The notes under the pieces were generated by a model. It did no database searches, was not told where the DNA came from, and worked only from the letters and a program-made list of their open reading frames with translations. A stretch of 64,000 bases of DNA from Saprospiraceae bacterium (GTDB taxonomy: Bacteria > Bacteroidota > Bacteroidia > Chitinophagales > Saprospiraceae), in NCBI GenBank assembly GCA_016714445.1, contig JADJNF010000009.1, positions 744,001 to 808,000 of the forward strand, read 5' to 3'. The position numbers and the translations under genes were made by a program. Below are positions 38,501-45,700 of this stretch, piece by piece (the first letter of the stretch is position 1; the number at the start of each line of letters is the position of its first letter).

Positions 38501-39129
38501 TTGTCACCTGCATCTCCATCTCCTGTAGCAATATACATAATATCAGGATTATTGGGATTTATCGCGATTCCTGAAACTCCCAATATGGTGAAATTATCTG
38601 TATTGGTTGACCAGGAAGCACCATTATCGGTTGATTTCCATAGCCCGCCGGATGGAGAACCCACCCAAATGATATTATTATTGGACGGGTGGAAACAAAT
38701 GGTATTGATTCTGCCTATGCCGGCATATCCACCCGGTGTTGTGGTTGGCCCTAAACTTTCCCAGTTGGCCTGATGATATCGAAGGTTGATATTTTTTCTG
38801 TTATCCCTAAGGTATTTAGCCCAGGTCCCTGAAGTAATATCTGCCGGTGGAAAGCTTCCATCCTTATTAATTCTATCCTTCCAATAGTGTTCCCATCTTT
38901 TAAAAGGTTTATAGCCCTGGCCTTTTTCGGGTTTTCTGTTTTTCCAATAATCATTAAAATTAGCCTGAATTTTATAAAAATTCAGATTACCGGAAGCATC
39001 TTTTGCATTCTCCATCCACGGTTGAGCTATTGCCCTTTGTTGAAATGCTGTGAAAAAGCAAAAAAGCAAAAATGAAAAGAAAAGAGACGAAAGATGGCTC
39101 GTCATTCGAAAGGTTGGTGTGCGTTTCAT
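30502..39129 (-). CDS. Giant secreted repeat protein: sortilin/BNR, LamG, MopE-type and HYR-like domains (N-terminal part)
   Basis: This 2875-aa frame has a signal peptide (ends near RAIAQ). A sortilin/VPS10-type propeller (about 100-760) with many BNR-like KSTDNGASW motifs and a PKD-like Ig domain (about 775-845) follow. Four LamG-like lectin domains then alternate with four MopE-type metal-binding motifs such as DADGDGFG and ADCDD-x-P-x-EVCG-x-DDDCDG, from about 850 to 1975. The cysteine-rich module shared with its two downstream neighbours lies at about 1981-2150, followed by an HYR-like domain and 92-aa repeats. It is a predicted surface adhesin. The end is a frameshift, not a natural terminus. 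Confidence 0.85.
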   Translation of the reverse strand: MKRTPTFRMTSHLSSLFFSFLLFCFFTAFQQRAIAQPWMENAKDASGNLNFYKIQANFNDYWKNRKPEKGQGYKPFKRWEHYWKDRINKDGSFPPADITSGTWAKYLRDNRKNINLRYHQANWESLGPTTTPGGYAGIGRINTICFHPSNNNIIWVGSPSGGLWKSTDNGASWSTNTDNFTILGVSGIAINPNNPDIMYIATGDGDAGDNPSIGVLKSTDGGATWNNTGLNWPSSNENRIRKILIDQNDVNTIMVASNQGVFVSNNAGASWTNKLVGDFWDIKANPTASTDIFYACNGDKIYKSTNNGNNWVEKYTIPGSSPYRTALGVSPADPNVLYALSFDFASPEGTFNGLYKSMDAGETFSTQSTTPNILDGTPDGSGSANQGWYDLCLTVDPTNASIIYTGGIVTWKSTNSGASWTLNNFWYNLGNGTPVVHADKHVYEWQNNNTLWSGNDGGVYKTTNGGSAWSSHSDGLIISQMYRLGTSQADTKVITGLQDNGTKLRSTGGVWSDVLGGDGMECAINPENSAIMYACIQNGELHRSTNGGLSFTDIQNNIPGQPEGSWVTPYALDPLNPNTIYAGYDQLWKSTDQGNTWTSIGDETDTGNFLKTIVEVAPSDPNVIITGSGYELYKTLNGGTSWSQIVCPAFNISMLEIHPTNPLIIWASNQSYFDGKVFKTIDGGATWTNISGSLPNLPANCIVYDKNSNGGLYVGLDVGVYYRDNSMSDWILFSDNLPNVEVWELDINYHEQKLYAATYGRGLWKSDLYEYAFIVNGNKTICPDFNWNYSVDVVPGAISYTWTLPSGWSGTSTTNMITVDPSSTSGTVQCVVSLPSDNRTYTLSVSVNPGCNNALDFDGTNDFLELPSGAINLNNTSFTVEFWAKRATNNTSDMVINQGPNMTNSRLHIGFRNNNLFTFAFYGNDLDAPGNYSDNQWHHWSCVYDKSISSPSHNRFIYRDGILVASDRSASDFLGNASLQIGNYNSDYFGGSIDELRIWNVARSVSDIKSKMFCPLLSPPASLKLYLPFEDGAPGGDNLYDTETIDFSGNDNHGTMMNMALSGIPSNYTTGVDVTRYADSDGDGFGNSSVSTTNFCTAGPYVFIAADCDDTNANIHPYSVEVCGNSSDDDCDGNTDVEVNKALNFGGSGHSISIPFVAHSSTFTAEMWIKTSSPGFQNLIQWTGGPITSTFAISGSSLIGYFEGGGFHGGINIADNVWHHLALVHNGYGSNNIKAYVDGVLRLEVTLANVITNNGTVIGSGFNGLIDDVRFWDTALTPSQIQSRMNVRLDGNEPNLIRYYPLDHGTPGMNNIYLTIAKDKTSNIQHGTLNGFSLTGSTSNWVTSWSYPTLYADADADGFGGSAIWTCGTMTGHQNVSSDCDDNNPNINPYSTEVCGNSTDDDCDGSTDMELNKALHFAGTGGNKVTLPNLVHSEFFTVEAWVKVPSNSTWRQIIHWSGSSPAAELVVYSNDQIGYFEGSGNIGGLIGDNQWHHIALVHNGYGSSNILIYVDGMLTLNVTRNSFIANTTLTLGARSDGSLPLNGALDDVRFWNVALTQAQIQSRMNLRLDGNETSLVRYYTFDHGKPAMSNTGLTMAKDKTSNYAHGTLTNFALSGSTSNWVSSWTYPTLYADNDGDGFGGSSTTWNCGSMTGFTTHNLDCADNDNTRNPNSTDVCGNVTDENCNGVNDENTLSLHLDGSDDHVTFGNTLGNFGSGDFSLEARIKTSQSASSILSKRGVCAYDNFWNLQIVTGKLRIEMFENTSGGNGGTVTSSTSVNDGNWHHIAVVRKNGAIRIYIDGALDAVGTLTTNLNNTAVLSLGSNPCGNPFGGEIDELRIWNIARTGAEVNAFKNAVVPGSAAGLLAYYDFNHATAVGGGTNTGLNSILDRTSGGITGTLNNFALNGSTSNWKGNPGTTLTWYADADGDTYGNLNVSISACAKPNGYVANNTDCNDSNALANPGATEIVGNGIDDNCDGNIDEVASVTWVPLINGITNSTCSSSTNCCTQTFCFGLQYTPATTGTLASYTTGFLMNCNGMSSPIISNTSCVMDDNSYETISCMGPNGVLMNSSGSNGSLSITSGVPVIIHQICLNLPDNSSKNIIEDFITDISMSIDLPVSGAVDEFPIFSPFTVEGNKPPVITQGTIASCYGSVGAAEAAALSATSATDDCLGTITYFVSTSGTCTAVITVTANDACGLQSSVMYNTSIDNTAPVVSGSITSTTVEGCSISAAPTAVTSVSALEALTGNPSISDGCTADIDLVVTHSDAASGTCPIVITRTYTIRDACMNASTIVHTIHVDDNTVPVVSGSITSTTIEGCSIAAAPTAVTSVSALEALTGNPSISDGCTADIDLVVTHSDAASGTCPIVITRTYTIRDACMNASTIVHTINVDDNTVPVVSGSITSTTVEGCSIAAAPTAVTSVSALEALTGNPSISDGCTADENLVVTHSDAVSGSCPIVITRTYTIKDACLNESTIVHTINVDDNTVPVVSGSITSTTVEGCSISAAPTAVTSVSALEALTGNPSISDGCTADIDLVVTHSDAASGTCPIVITRTYTIRDACMNASTIVHTIHVDDNTVPVVSGSITSTTVEGCSIAAAPTAVTSVSALEALTGNPSISDGCTADENLVVTHSDAVSGSCPIVITRTYTIRDACLNESTIVHTINVDDNTVPVVSGSITPTTVEGCSISAAPTAVTSVSALEALTGNPSISDGCTADIDLVVTHSDAASGTCPIVITRTYTIRDACLNESTIVHTINVDDNTVPVISGSITSTSVEGCSIAAAPTAVTSVSALEGLTGNPSISDACTADIDLVVTHSDAASGTCPIVITRTYTIRDACLNASTIVHTINVDDNTVPVIDTGEGCIDPEWRIAAAP

Positions 39130-39203
39130 CTAATTGTTAATAAAGCTGCATTAAAAAAATAGGAGACATATCAATTATATTTTAATGTCCCCGTTAAATT
39201 TCC

Positions 39204-39404
39204 TTAAATAATCAAAATAAATTTCTTGTGACACAATAGACATTCGTAATGTTTTGTGTGTACAATACCAAGTGTACCCGTAACAATCACTTTTTCCAGA
39301 ATGGATTTTTTTTCAATAAGATGAAGTATGCCACCACATTCGGAACAATTGATACCTACCACAGGTCTTGAAATATTTAATTTGTCTATATAAAGTATTG
39401 CCAT
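39204..39404 (-). CDS. Small zinc-ribbon-like protein
   Basis: This 66-aa protein has two CxxC pairs, CSEC (20-23) and CLLC (54-57), spaced as in small zinc ribbons, and a hydrophobic C-terminus. There is no signal peptide. The family is not recognised and the length is near the limit for confident calling, but the paired cysteines favour a real gene. It stands between the giant gene and the response regulator. Confidence 0.45.
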   Translation of the reverse strand: MAILYIDKLNISRPVVGINCSECGGILHLIEKKSILEKVIVTGTLGIVHTKHYECLLCHKKFILII

Positions 39405-39822
39405 TATGGAACAATAGTATAAAAGGCTTTTAAAACGCTAAAAAAAATGGGACAGAATGGCCTTTTCTGGGATGAAAATGCAGATTACTGGTATAAATAA
39501 TACTCTAAATGGTTATTTTGTAACTGTTTAGGTCCCTAGTAAAATGAGTAGTTTTTGTCACGATTTTTGCAACTTTCAGGCAAAAATCCTGCTTGCCTTG
39601 AAGCAGGCAAGAACGCCAAAAACTAATATTCCCATACTTTTAACGACGGGTTTCACCCATCGTTACTAATATTTTGCCCCTACAGGGCAATGACCTAAAC
39701 AATTACGTTATTTTAACAAATTATAAACTGACTACACGTCGATGTATTTTTACATGCCTGATGATTCAGAGTTGGCAGGTATTTACAGATTGAGAATGGA
39801 CTAAAAAATTATTTCTGACAGA
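39405..39822. other. Gene-free region with three consecutive hairpins
   Basis: Three inverted repeats lie in a row: CCTGCTT (39588-39594) with AAGCAGG (39601-39607); CGACGGGT (39644-39651) with ACCCATCG (39655-39662); and TTGCCC (39674-39679) with GGGCAA (39685-39690). No open frame was found. This may be a REP-type mobile repeat or a structured RNA. Confidence 0.45.
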
Positions 39823-40572
39823 TTACCTGGAGGGACTAAGACCCAAAGCGGTAAGAAGCTCCTGACGATAAGATTTACCAACAGGAATAGTAGTATTATC
39901 TATTGTGATTTCATTGGGGTAAACACCATCCACCAATTGAATATTAACGGCGAAACTTCTGTGGATACGAATAAAATATTTAACATCCAATTGTTTCATA
40001 AAATCATCCAGTTTGTCGCGAACCATCATTTTTCTACCGCCCTCTATATAAGCGGTTACGTAGTTGGCATCACTTTTTAAATAATGTATCTGATTCAGAT
40101 ATAATTTTCGAAAAGCATGTCCGTCTTTAATGAAAATAAAATCTTTTTGGGTAAAACTTTTATTCTCTGATTCTCCAGTATGAATTTGCCCCCCATCTTT
40201 ATAATTTGAAAGCACAATTTCGATACAGGTAAACAAATCTTCTTTTGAAAAAGGTTTCACAATATAAGCCCAGGGCCTGACTTCTTTGGCTCGGGCTAAG
40301 GTAAGGTCATCGCTGTTGGCTGTAAGAAAAATAAAAGGTACATTATAGTGTTTACGCATATGTTGAGCAATATCAATTCCATCTTTTTCACCTGCCAGTT
40401 GAATATCCAACAAAAGTATATCAGGTTTATCACTATTTATCAATTTTATAGCATCCGTAAAATTAGTCACTGTTTCACATACCTCATACCCAAGATCACC
40501 AAGAATCATATTAATTTTCTCTGCAATTATTAATTCATCTTCAACTATTCCAATTTTGATGTTTGACTTCAT
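39823..40572 (-). CDS. LytTR-family response regulator
   Basis: This 249-aa protein has an N-terminal receiver domain with acidic pair E11/D12, phosphoacceptor D56 (ILLLDIQLAGEKDG) and K105 (YIVKPFSKED). A C-terminal LytTR DNA-binding domain spans about 140-245 (NYVTAYIEGGRKMMVRDKLDDFM and IRIHRSFAVNI; NTTIPVGKSYR). It overlaps the upstream histidine kinase gene by four bases (ATGA), so the two form a translationally coupled two-component system. Targets are unknown; the nearby secreted-protein genes are candidates only by position. Confidence 0.93.
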   Translation of the reverse strand: MKSNIKIGIVEDELIIAEKINMILGDLGYEVCETVTNFTDAIKLINSDKPDILLLDIQLAGEKDGIDIAQHMRKHYNVPFIFLTANSDDLTLARAKEVRPWAYIVKPFSKEDLFTCIEIVLSNYKDGGQIHTGESENKSFTQKDFIFIKDGHAFRKLYLNQIHYLKSDANYVTAYIEGGRKMMVRDKLDDFMKQLDVKYFIRIHRSFAVNIQLVDGVYPNEITIDNTTIPVGKSYRQELLTALGLSPSR

Positions 40573-42578
40573 TTTTTCAGATTATTTTTATAAATACTAA
40601 ATGGAATTTCAAATACACTGCCATGATCGAAATAATAATTCAATTTTCCTCCCAGCTGTTTGGTAAGCAATAAAATGACTTTCATACCAAGAGAAGTTGA
40701 TTTTTCTATATTCAATCCTTCAGGTAGTCCGGGACCATTATCTTTGTACACCAACTTATACCATGACGATTGATCCGGAATCGGCACCAGTTGAATCAAA
40801 ATAGTATTTTGAATCCCTTTTTTTACTGCATACTTAAAAGAATTGGTCATTAATTCATTTAAAATTAAACCTATCGGAACAGCCACATCCATTTCAAGTA
40901 TGAGGTCGTCACCGGATACCTTAAACATTATATTTGCATCTTCTCTTAGAAAGACTTTGCATATCTGGTTATATAAATCTTCGATAAATTCCTTAAATGC
41001 TATTTTAGCCAAACTTTCTGAATGATATAACTTATGGTGAATCAAGGCTATACTTTGTACCCTGATCTGACCGGCTTCCAGAGCTGATTTTGCTTTCAAA
41101 TCATTTGAAGAATTGCTCTGCAGTTCAAGAAGACTACTGATCACTTCCAGATTATTTTTAACCCTGTGATGAATTTCTTTAATTAAAATATTTTTCTCAT
41201 CGAGTGATTTTTCCAGTTGCTGTTTTTGTGATTCTATCATGATATTTTGAGCAGTCAGAAGTCTTCGTGCCCTTCGTTGTATTGTGAAAGCGTACAGGAC
41301 TACCAGAAATAATATCAGAATTCCCCAAAGGGTCCATAGAATCTTGGATCTCTTTTTCATTTCAACCTCTATCTGAAGTTCTTTTTCTTTGGTTTTTAAA
41401 GTGGCCTCATAACCACTGAGTTGTTCCTGATTTCGATATAAAAAGTCTTTTGTAGCCATGTCCAAACCCCGTTCATACATGTCAGATGCAGATTTAAAAT
41501 CACCCAAATCTTTGTAAATATTTGCTTTGACAATCCACATATTTGCCCAAGATGAATCAACACCTTGGACTGATGCTGAAAGATTGGCATAATACAAGGA
41601 AGAATCCAATTGTTTTTTTAAATGAAAGTGATCAGATATCCGGAGATAAGTATGCTGGAGAGAATATGGCAGTTCTTGTTTTTTTGTTAGATCAAGTGCA
41701 TTTTTCAGCAATATGAATGATTCATCATAAAGTTCAGATTGTACAAGTAACATGGATAAAATGATATAAACACTGTATTTTTGCTGTACATTTCCACTTT
41801 TAAGGGCTATTTGAACAGCTGTCCTTAAGTATGGTAATCCTTCCGGTAATTTGTGATTCTGAAAATAATCATCAGCTATTAACATGTTGCTACTAAAAAG
41901 AATTAATGAGTCGTTATTAATTTCACTGATTTTTTTTGCATCCATGTAGTATGGAAGAGTCCTGTTTGCAAGTGCAGTAAAATGTCTTCGGGCGCACAAT
42001 CCCATCTGCATCAAAGACTTTCCTTCCATCAGTTTGTCATTATAATGACGAGAAATTTGTAATGCAGAATCGGCATATTTGTAAGCTTCATAAATTTTGC
42101 GCAATTGCAATGAACTGTTGGCTATAACGAGCAATGCCCTAATTTCTTCACGCACCATATCTTTTCGTTTGGCCCCAATATTTGCTTTTACAGCCAATAC
42201 AATGGATGAGTCGTATTGATGATGACTGTTTAAGTATTCTGCCAGGGCAGTATACAGTTGCACGTTATCTTTGGATTTAAGTATTTTTTCTGATCCTGGC
42301 TCAGATAAAAGAAGCTTTTCGCAACATTGCCAATTACCTGACCTGTTGTATTGAAGTGCTTTTGACATTTTTTCTTCAAAAGTATAACTGGTTTCTATTA
42401 TACAGGTGCTATCTGAAGGTTGTTTTGAATGGTCATTTACCTGTTTAAATAATGACAGGAGCTCTTTCTCAATTACAATTGGCACTGAAGTAGTCTGTGC
42501 CCAAGGCGTATCGATAAAAATAAAACAGACAATCCCTAATAAAACTGTATGGAGTAAACATCTCATTTGGTATTGCAT
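40569..42578 (-). CDS. TPR-containing sensor histidine kinase, HisKA_2 type
   Basis: From the ATG at 42578 this is about 669 aa. A signal/membrane segment leads into a periplasmic TPR array (about residues 95-400 of the open frame). One membrane helix (about 440-458), a short coiled coil and the HisKA_2 box (IKEIHHRVKNNLEVISSLLE, His near 497) follow. The ATPase lid (LILNELMTNSFKYAVKKG, DNGPGLPEG) is intact. An open frame to 42656 runs through a terminator hairpin, so the shorter start is better; 42566 is another option. It is coupled to the LytTR regulator by a four-base overlap. Confidence 0.88.
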   Translation of the reverse strand: MQYQMRCLLHTVLLGIVCFIFIDTPWAQTTSVPIVIEKELLSLFKQVNDHSKQPSDSTCIIETSYTFEEKMSKALQYNRSGNWQCCEKLLLSEPGSEKILKSKDNVQLYTALAEYLNSHHQYDSSIVLAVKANIGAKRKDMVREEIRALLVIANSSLQLRKIYEAYKYADSALQISRHYNDKLMEGKSLMQMGLCARRHFTALANRTLPYYMDAKKISEINNDSLILFSSNMLIADDYFQNHKLPEGLPYLRTAVQIALKSGNVQQKYSVYIILSMLLVQSELYDESFILLKNALDLTKKQELPYSLQHTYLRISDHFHLKKQLDSSLYYANLSASVQGVDSSWANMWIVKANIYKDLGDFKSASDMYERGLDMATKDFLYRNQEQLSGYEATLKTKEKELQIEVEMKKRSKILWTLWGILILFLVVLYAFTIQRRARRLLTAQNIMIESQKQQLEKSLDEKNILIKEIHHRVKNNLEVISSLLELQSNSSNDLKAKSALEAGQIRVQSIALIHHKLYHSESLAKIAFKEFIEDLYNQICKVFLREDANIMFKVSGDDLILEMDVAVPIGLILNELMTNSFKYAVKKGIQNTILIQLVPIPDQSSWYKLVYKDNGPGLPEGLNIEKSTSLGMKVILLLTKQLGGKLNYYFDHGSVFEIPFSIYKNNLKK

Positions 42579-42639
42579 TGATTTAAATAAAAAGCAAAAA
42601 TGGAAAATTATATTGATAAAAATATAATTTATTTCGCAT

Positions 42640-42675
42640 AAAAAAAGAGACTGCATGTCTTACCATACAGTCTCT
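42640..42675 (-). terminator. Intrinsic terminator downstream of the DUF4331/CHRD operon
   Basis: On the minus strand AGAGACTG pairs with CAGTCTCT (arms at 42668-42675 and 42646-42653 in plus coordinates), followed by a run of seven T. The hairpin starts 45 bases after the stop at 42721-42723 and precedes the histidine kinase gene. Confidence 0.85.
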
Positions 42676-42720
42676 AAAAAACCAACTTACAAGACTGAGG
42701 ACTCCCAACCTCTCAATCGT

Positions 42721-45700
42721 CTATAATTTCACCAACTTTATGGTGGTAGAATAATTGTTATTTGATGATTGCATCAAATAAATTCCCGGTGCAAAAGTGG
42801 TCATATCGATAACGGACTCATTATCATTCGTCATTTTTGTAAACATCAATCGACCGGATATATCTCTGATTTGTATAGTACTGTTGTTGTATAAAGCGGC
42901 ATTTCCTGTGTACTTTACTTTCAGGATGTTTGCGACCGGATTCGGAAATACTTCAAGATCGAATGTCTCTCCGTTTACATCAATTACTGCACTGGCAAAC
43001 GGACAATCCGGTGCTTTGACCAACTGCCCTCTTACTTCACCACCAGGATTGTTTGATGTATGAATATTGACGTAAGCATTACCGCTTTGTATGATGGCTG
43101 CCAAATCTTCTTTGAATGTATTTGTCACATAGAAAAAAGTTCCATTACCTGTCCATCTTGAAGTGAAGTCAAAAACCACCGGACCATTAGTTCCAGCCGC
43201 ACCATTGTGAATATGCGCACCCTGAAACGCAGAACTCAATTGATTGACGACCGCCATAAGGTGTGCTTCGTCATAATCTCTGTTGAAAGCAAACATACCA
43301 GAACCACTGGCACTACCTGCATTGACCGGATCATTAACTTCCTGATCCTTACATAAGTCATAGACATAGCCATCTCGGGCCACTCTGTATATCTGACCTC
43401 TCACTTCACCATTTGGTGCCGATGCGGTATGTACATTGAAGTATAAGTCACCTTTGAGATAATCCGATAAAAACTCAGGTGAAATCGCTACACCTTCATT
43501 AAACAAAAACCTGTCTGAAATATCGTCATGTAAATCCAGAATTACTCCACCACCTGCACCTAAGCCGGCTTTATGTATGTGCGCTGCAACCAATGGACCG
43601 GTAGGGTTATCCAACAGCATTGCATAACTCATACTTCTCAGATCGGATGATATGGTACCCATTGCCAATCCGATCGCGTCGTTTTCCACTGCAGGAACTT
43701 CTTGTTTGCCATCCATCCAGGTATCAAAATACAAACCTTTGACCGGTGTTAATTGTCCGCGAATCTCTCCACCCGGATAAGCTTCTGTGTGGATATTTAC
43801 ATATATTTCGCCATTTCTCAATGCAGTGATATAATTTCCTGCATTCAATTTGACGATTACTGTATTTCCAACCACAAATTCTTCCAGGTTTTGAACCACC
43901 GGACCAGATGTGCCTACTGGACTATTATGTAAATGGAAACCTGTAATAGATCCGGAAAGGTTGGTCGCCAGGATATTCAGTTCCAATACATTGGTATTTG
44001 CTGTATATATGGCACTGGCAATACCCAAAGCCGGTGTATTGACTGCAGGAATCTCTTCGCTTCCATCCAGAATGGCAGAATAGGTTTCACTTGATTCTAA
44101 AGCTAGTTGTCCTCTCAATTCACCATTCGGATGGTTTGCTGTGTGTACATTAAGATAATAATCCCCGTCAATCATGGCGGCTACATCTTCTTTTGATACC
44201 GTAAAAGTAGCTGTACACCTGCCAGCAACAAAGTTACCGGTAAAATCAAACAGAACTGAACCGTTTTCACCTGCTATACCATTATGGATATGTAATCCTG
44301 TGAAAGCTGATGAAAGTTTGGAAACAGTTACGTTTAGTGTTGCTTCTGTATAAGTATCATTAAATGTTACTGTTGCAACACCGATGGCATCGGTAACTAC
44401 TGCAGGAACTTCATTGCTCCCTAATAGTCTGGAAGCTACTAAGATATCATCTGTAAAATTAGGATCAAAAACCACTATTTCTGGCTGAATAACTTCTTTT
44501 ATCCTTTGATTGGCAAGATAAATAGCGGATGCACCTGCGAATACTTCATTAAATACAGGTGCTGCATCTCCTGAAGCCGTAGGCATATCAAATCCTAAGA
44601 CTCTACCACCATCTTTTGCTCTCTCAGCGATATAAATTCTATTGCTCGGTCTGTCAAAAGCGATATCAACTGGATTGCCCATCAAAGACAGTGGACCTTC
44701 TACTATGATTTGTTCTGCTTCTGTGATGACATTATCCGATGCTTTTGTGTTATAATTACGTATGACCGTAAATGCACCATCTGTTGCCGAAGCGGCAGCT
44801 GCTACATCTGTTAAAATCATCACATCACCTTGTCTATCGTAAGTGATACCATGTGTACGTACCATACTTTCAATGGCTACGACTTGGTCGGGTGTGATCA
44901 TTCCGGCAGGCAAATCAAAGAAGTGGTCAAATCTCAATACCCTATCAGACAAATCTTCGACGGCATACAATGTATTTCCATCTAAATGAATACCCCAAAG
45001 CGCTCTACTTACATTATATGATTTATCCAGCGTAATAGACGTAGGCGTTATGTCATATACAAGAAATCTATCCACACTACCATTCGATGCGTCTGCGTCT
45101 TGTGCTACAACCAGTTTGCCACCAAAAACAGCTATTTCTCTCCCATTGGTAAAGTCAGAAGTAGAAGTTGCCGTCAATACCGGCGATAAATTCAAATCAA
45201 GATTTTCTTTCACCTTACTGTAAGCATGAATTACATTTTTACTCCTGCTTAACTGATACAAAACATCAGCTTCTTTATCATAATAGATACCATCCGCATC
45301 TGCACCATTGACATCAAAAGTCCTTAATGATGAGCTATTGTCTTCTGTAAAATTGAAAACACCCACTTTCCCTGTTGTGTTTGACGAAACAAATACCTGG
45401 TAGGAAGGATTCTCAATATATTCCGGATCTACTATTTCTCCACTACAATCGCCTGTACCACTATGTGGCATAGCCAAATAAGGAAATGAAGATTGGAATG
45501 GAAGATCATTTTTTTCTACACCAGTTGTATATGTCAAAACATTAAGCAATTGCTGTGTCACTGGACTTGGAGAGCTAGAAGGGTTGTAATCGTCGTACCA
45601 AAGTCCCACAGCTGCCAAAACAACACCAGCTACTGCCTGCAATTCGATTCTTGTCACATCATCTTCCAGTCTTCTACCATTCGGAAATCCATCCATATTC

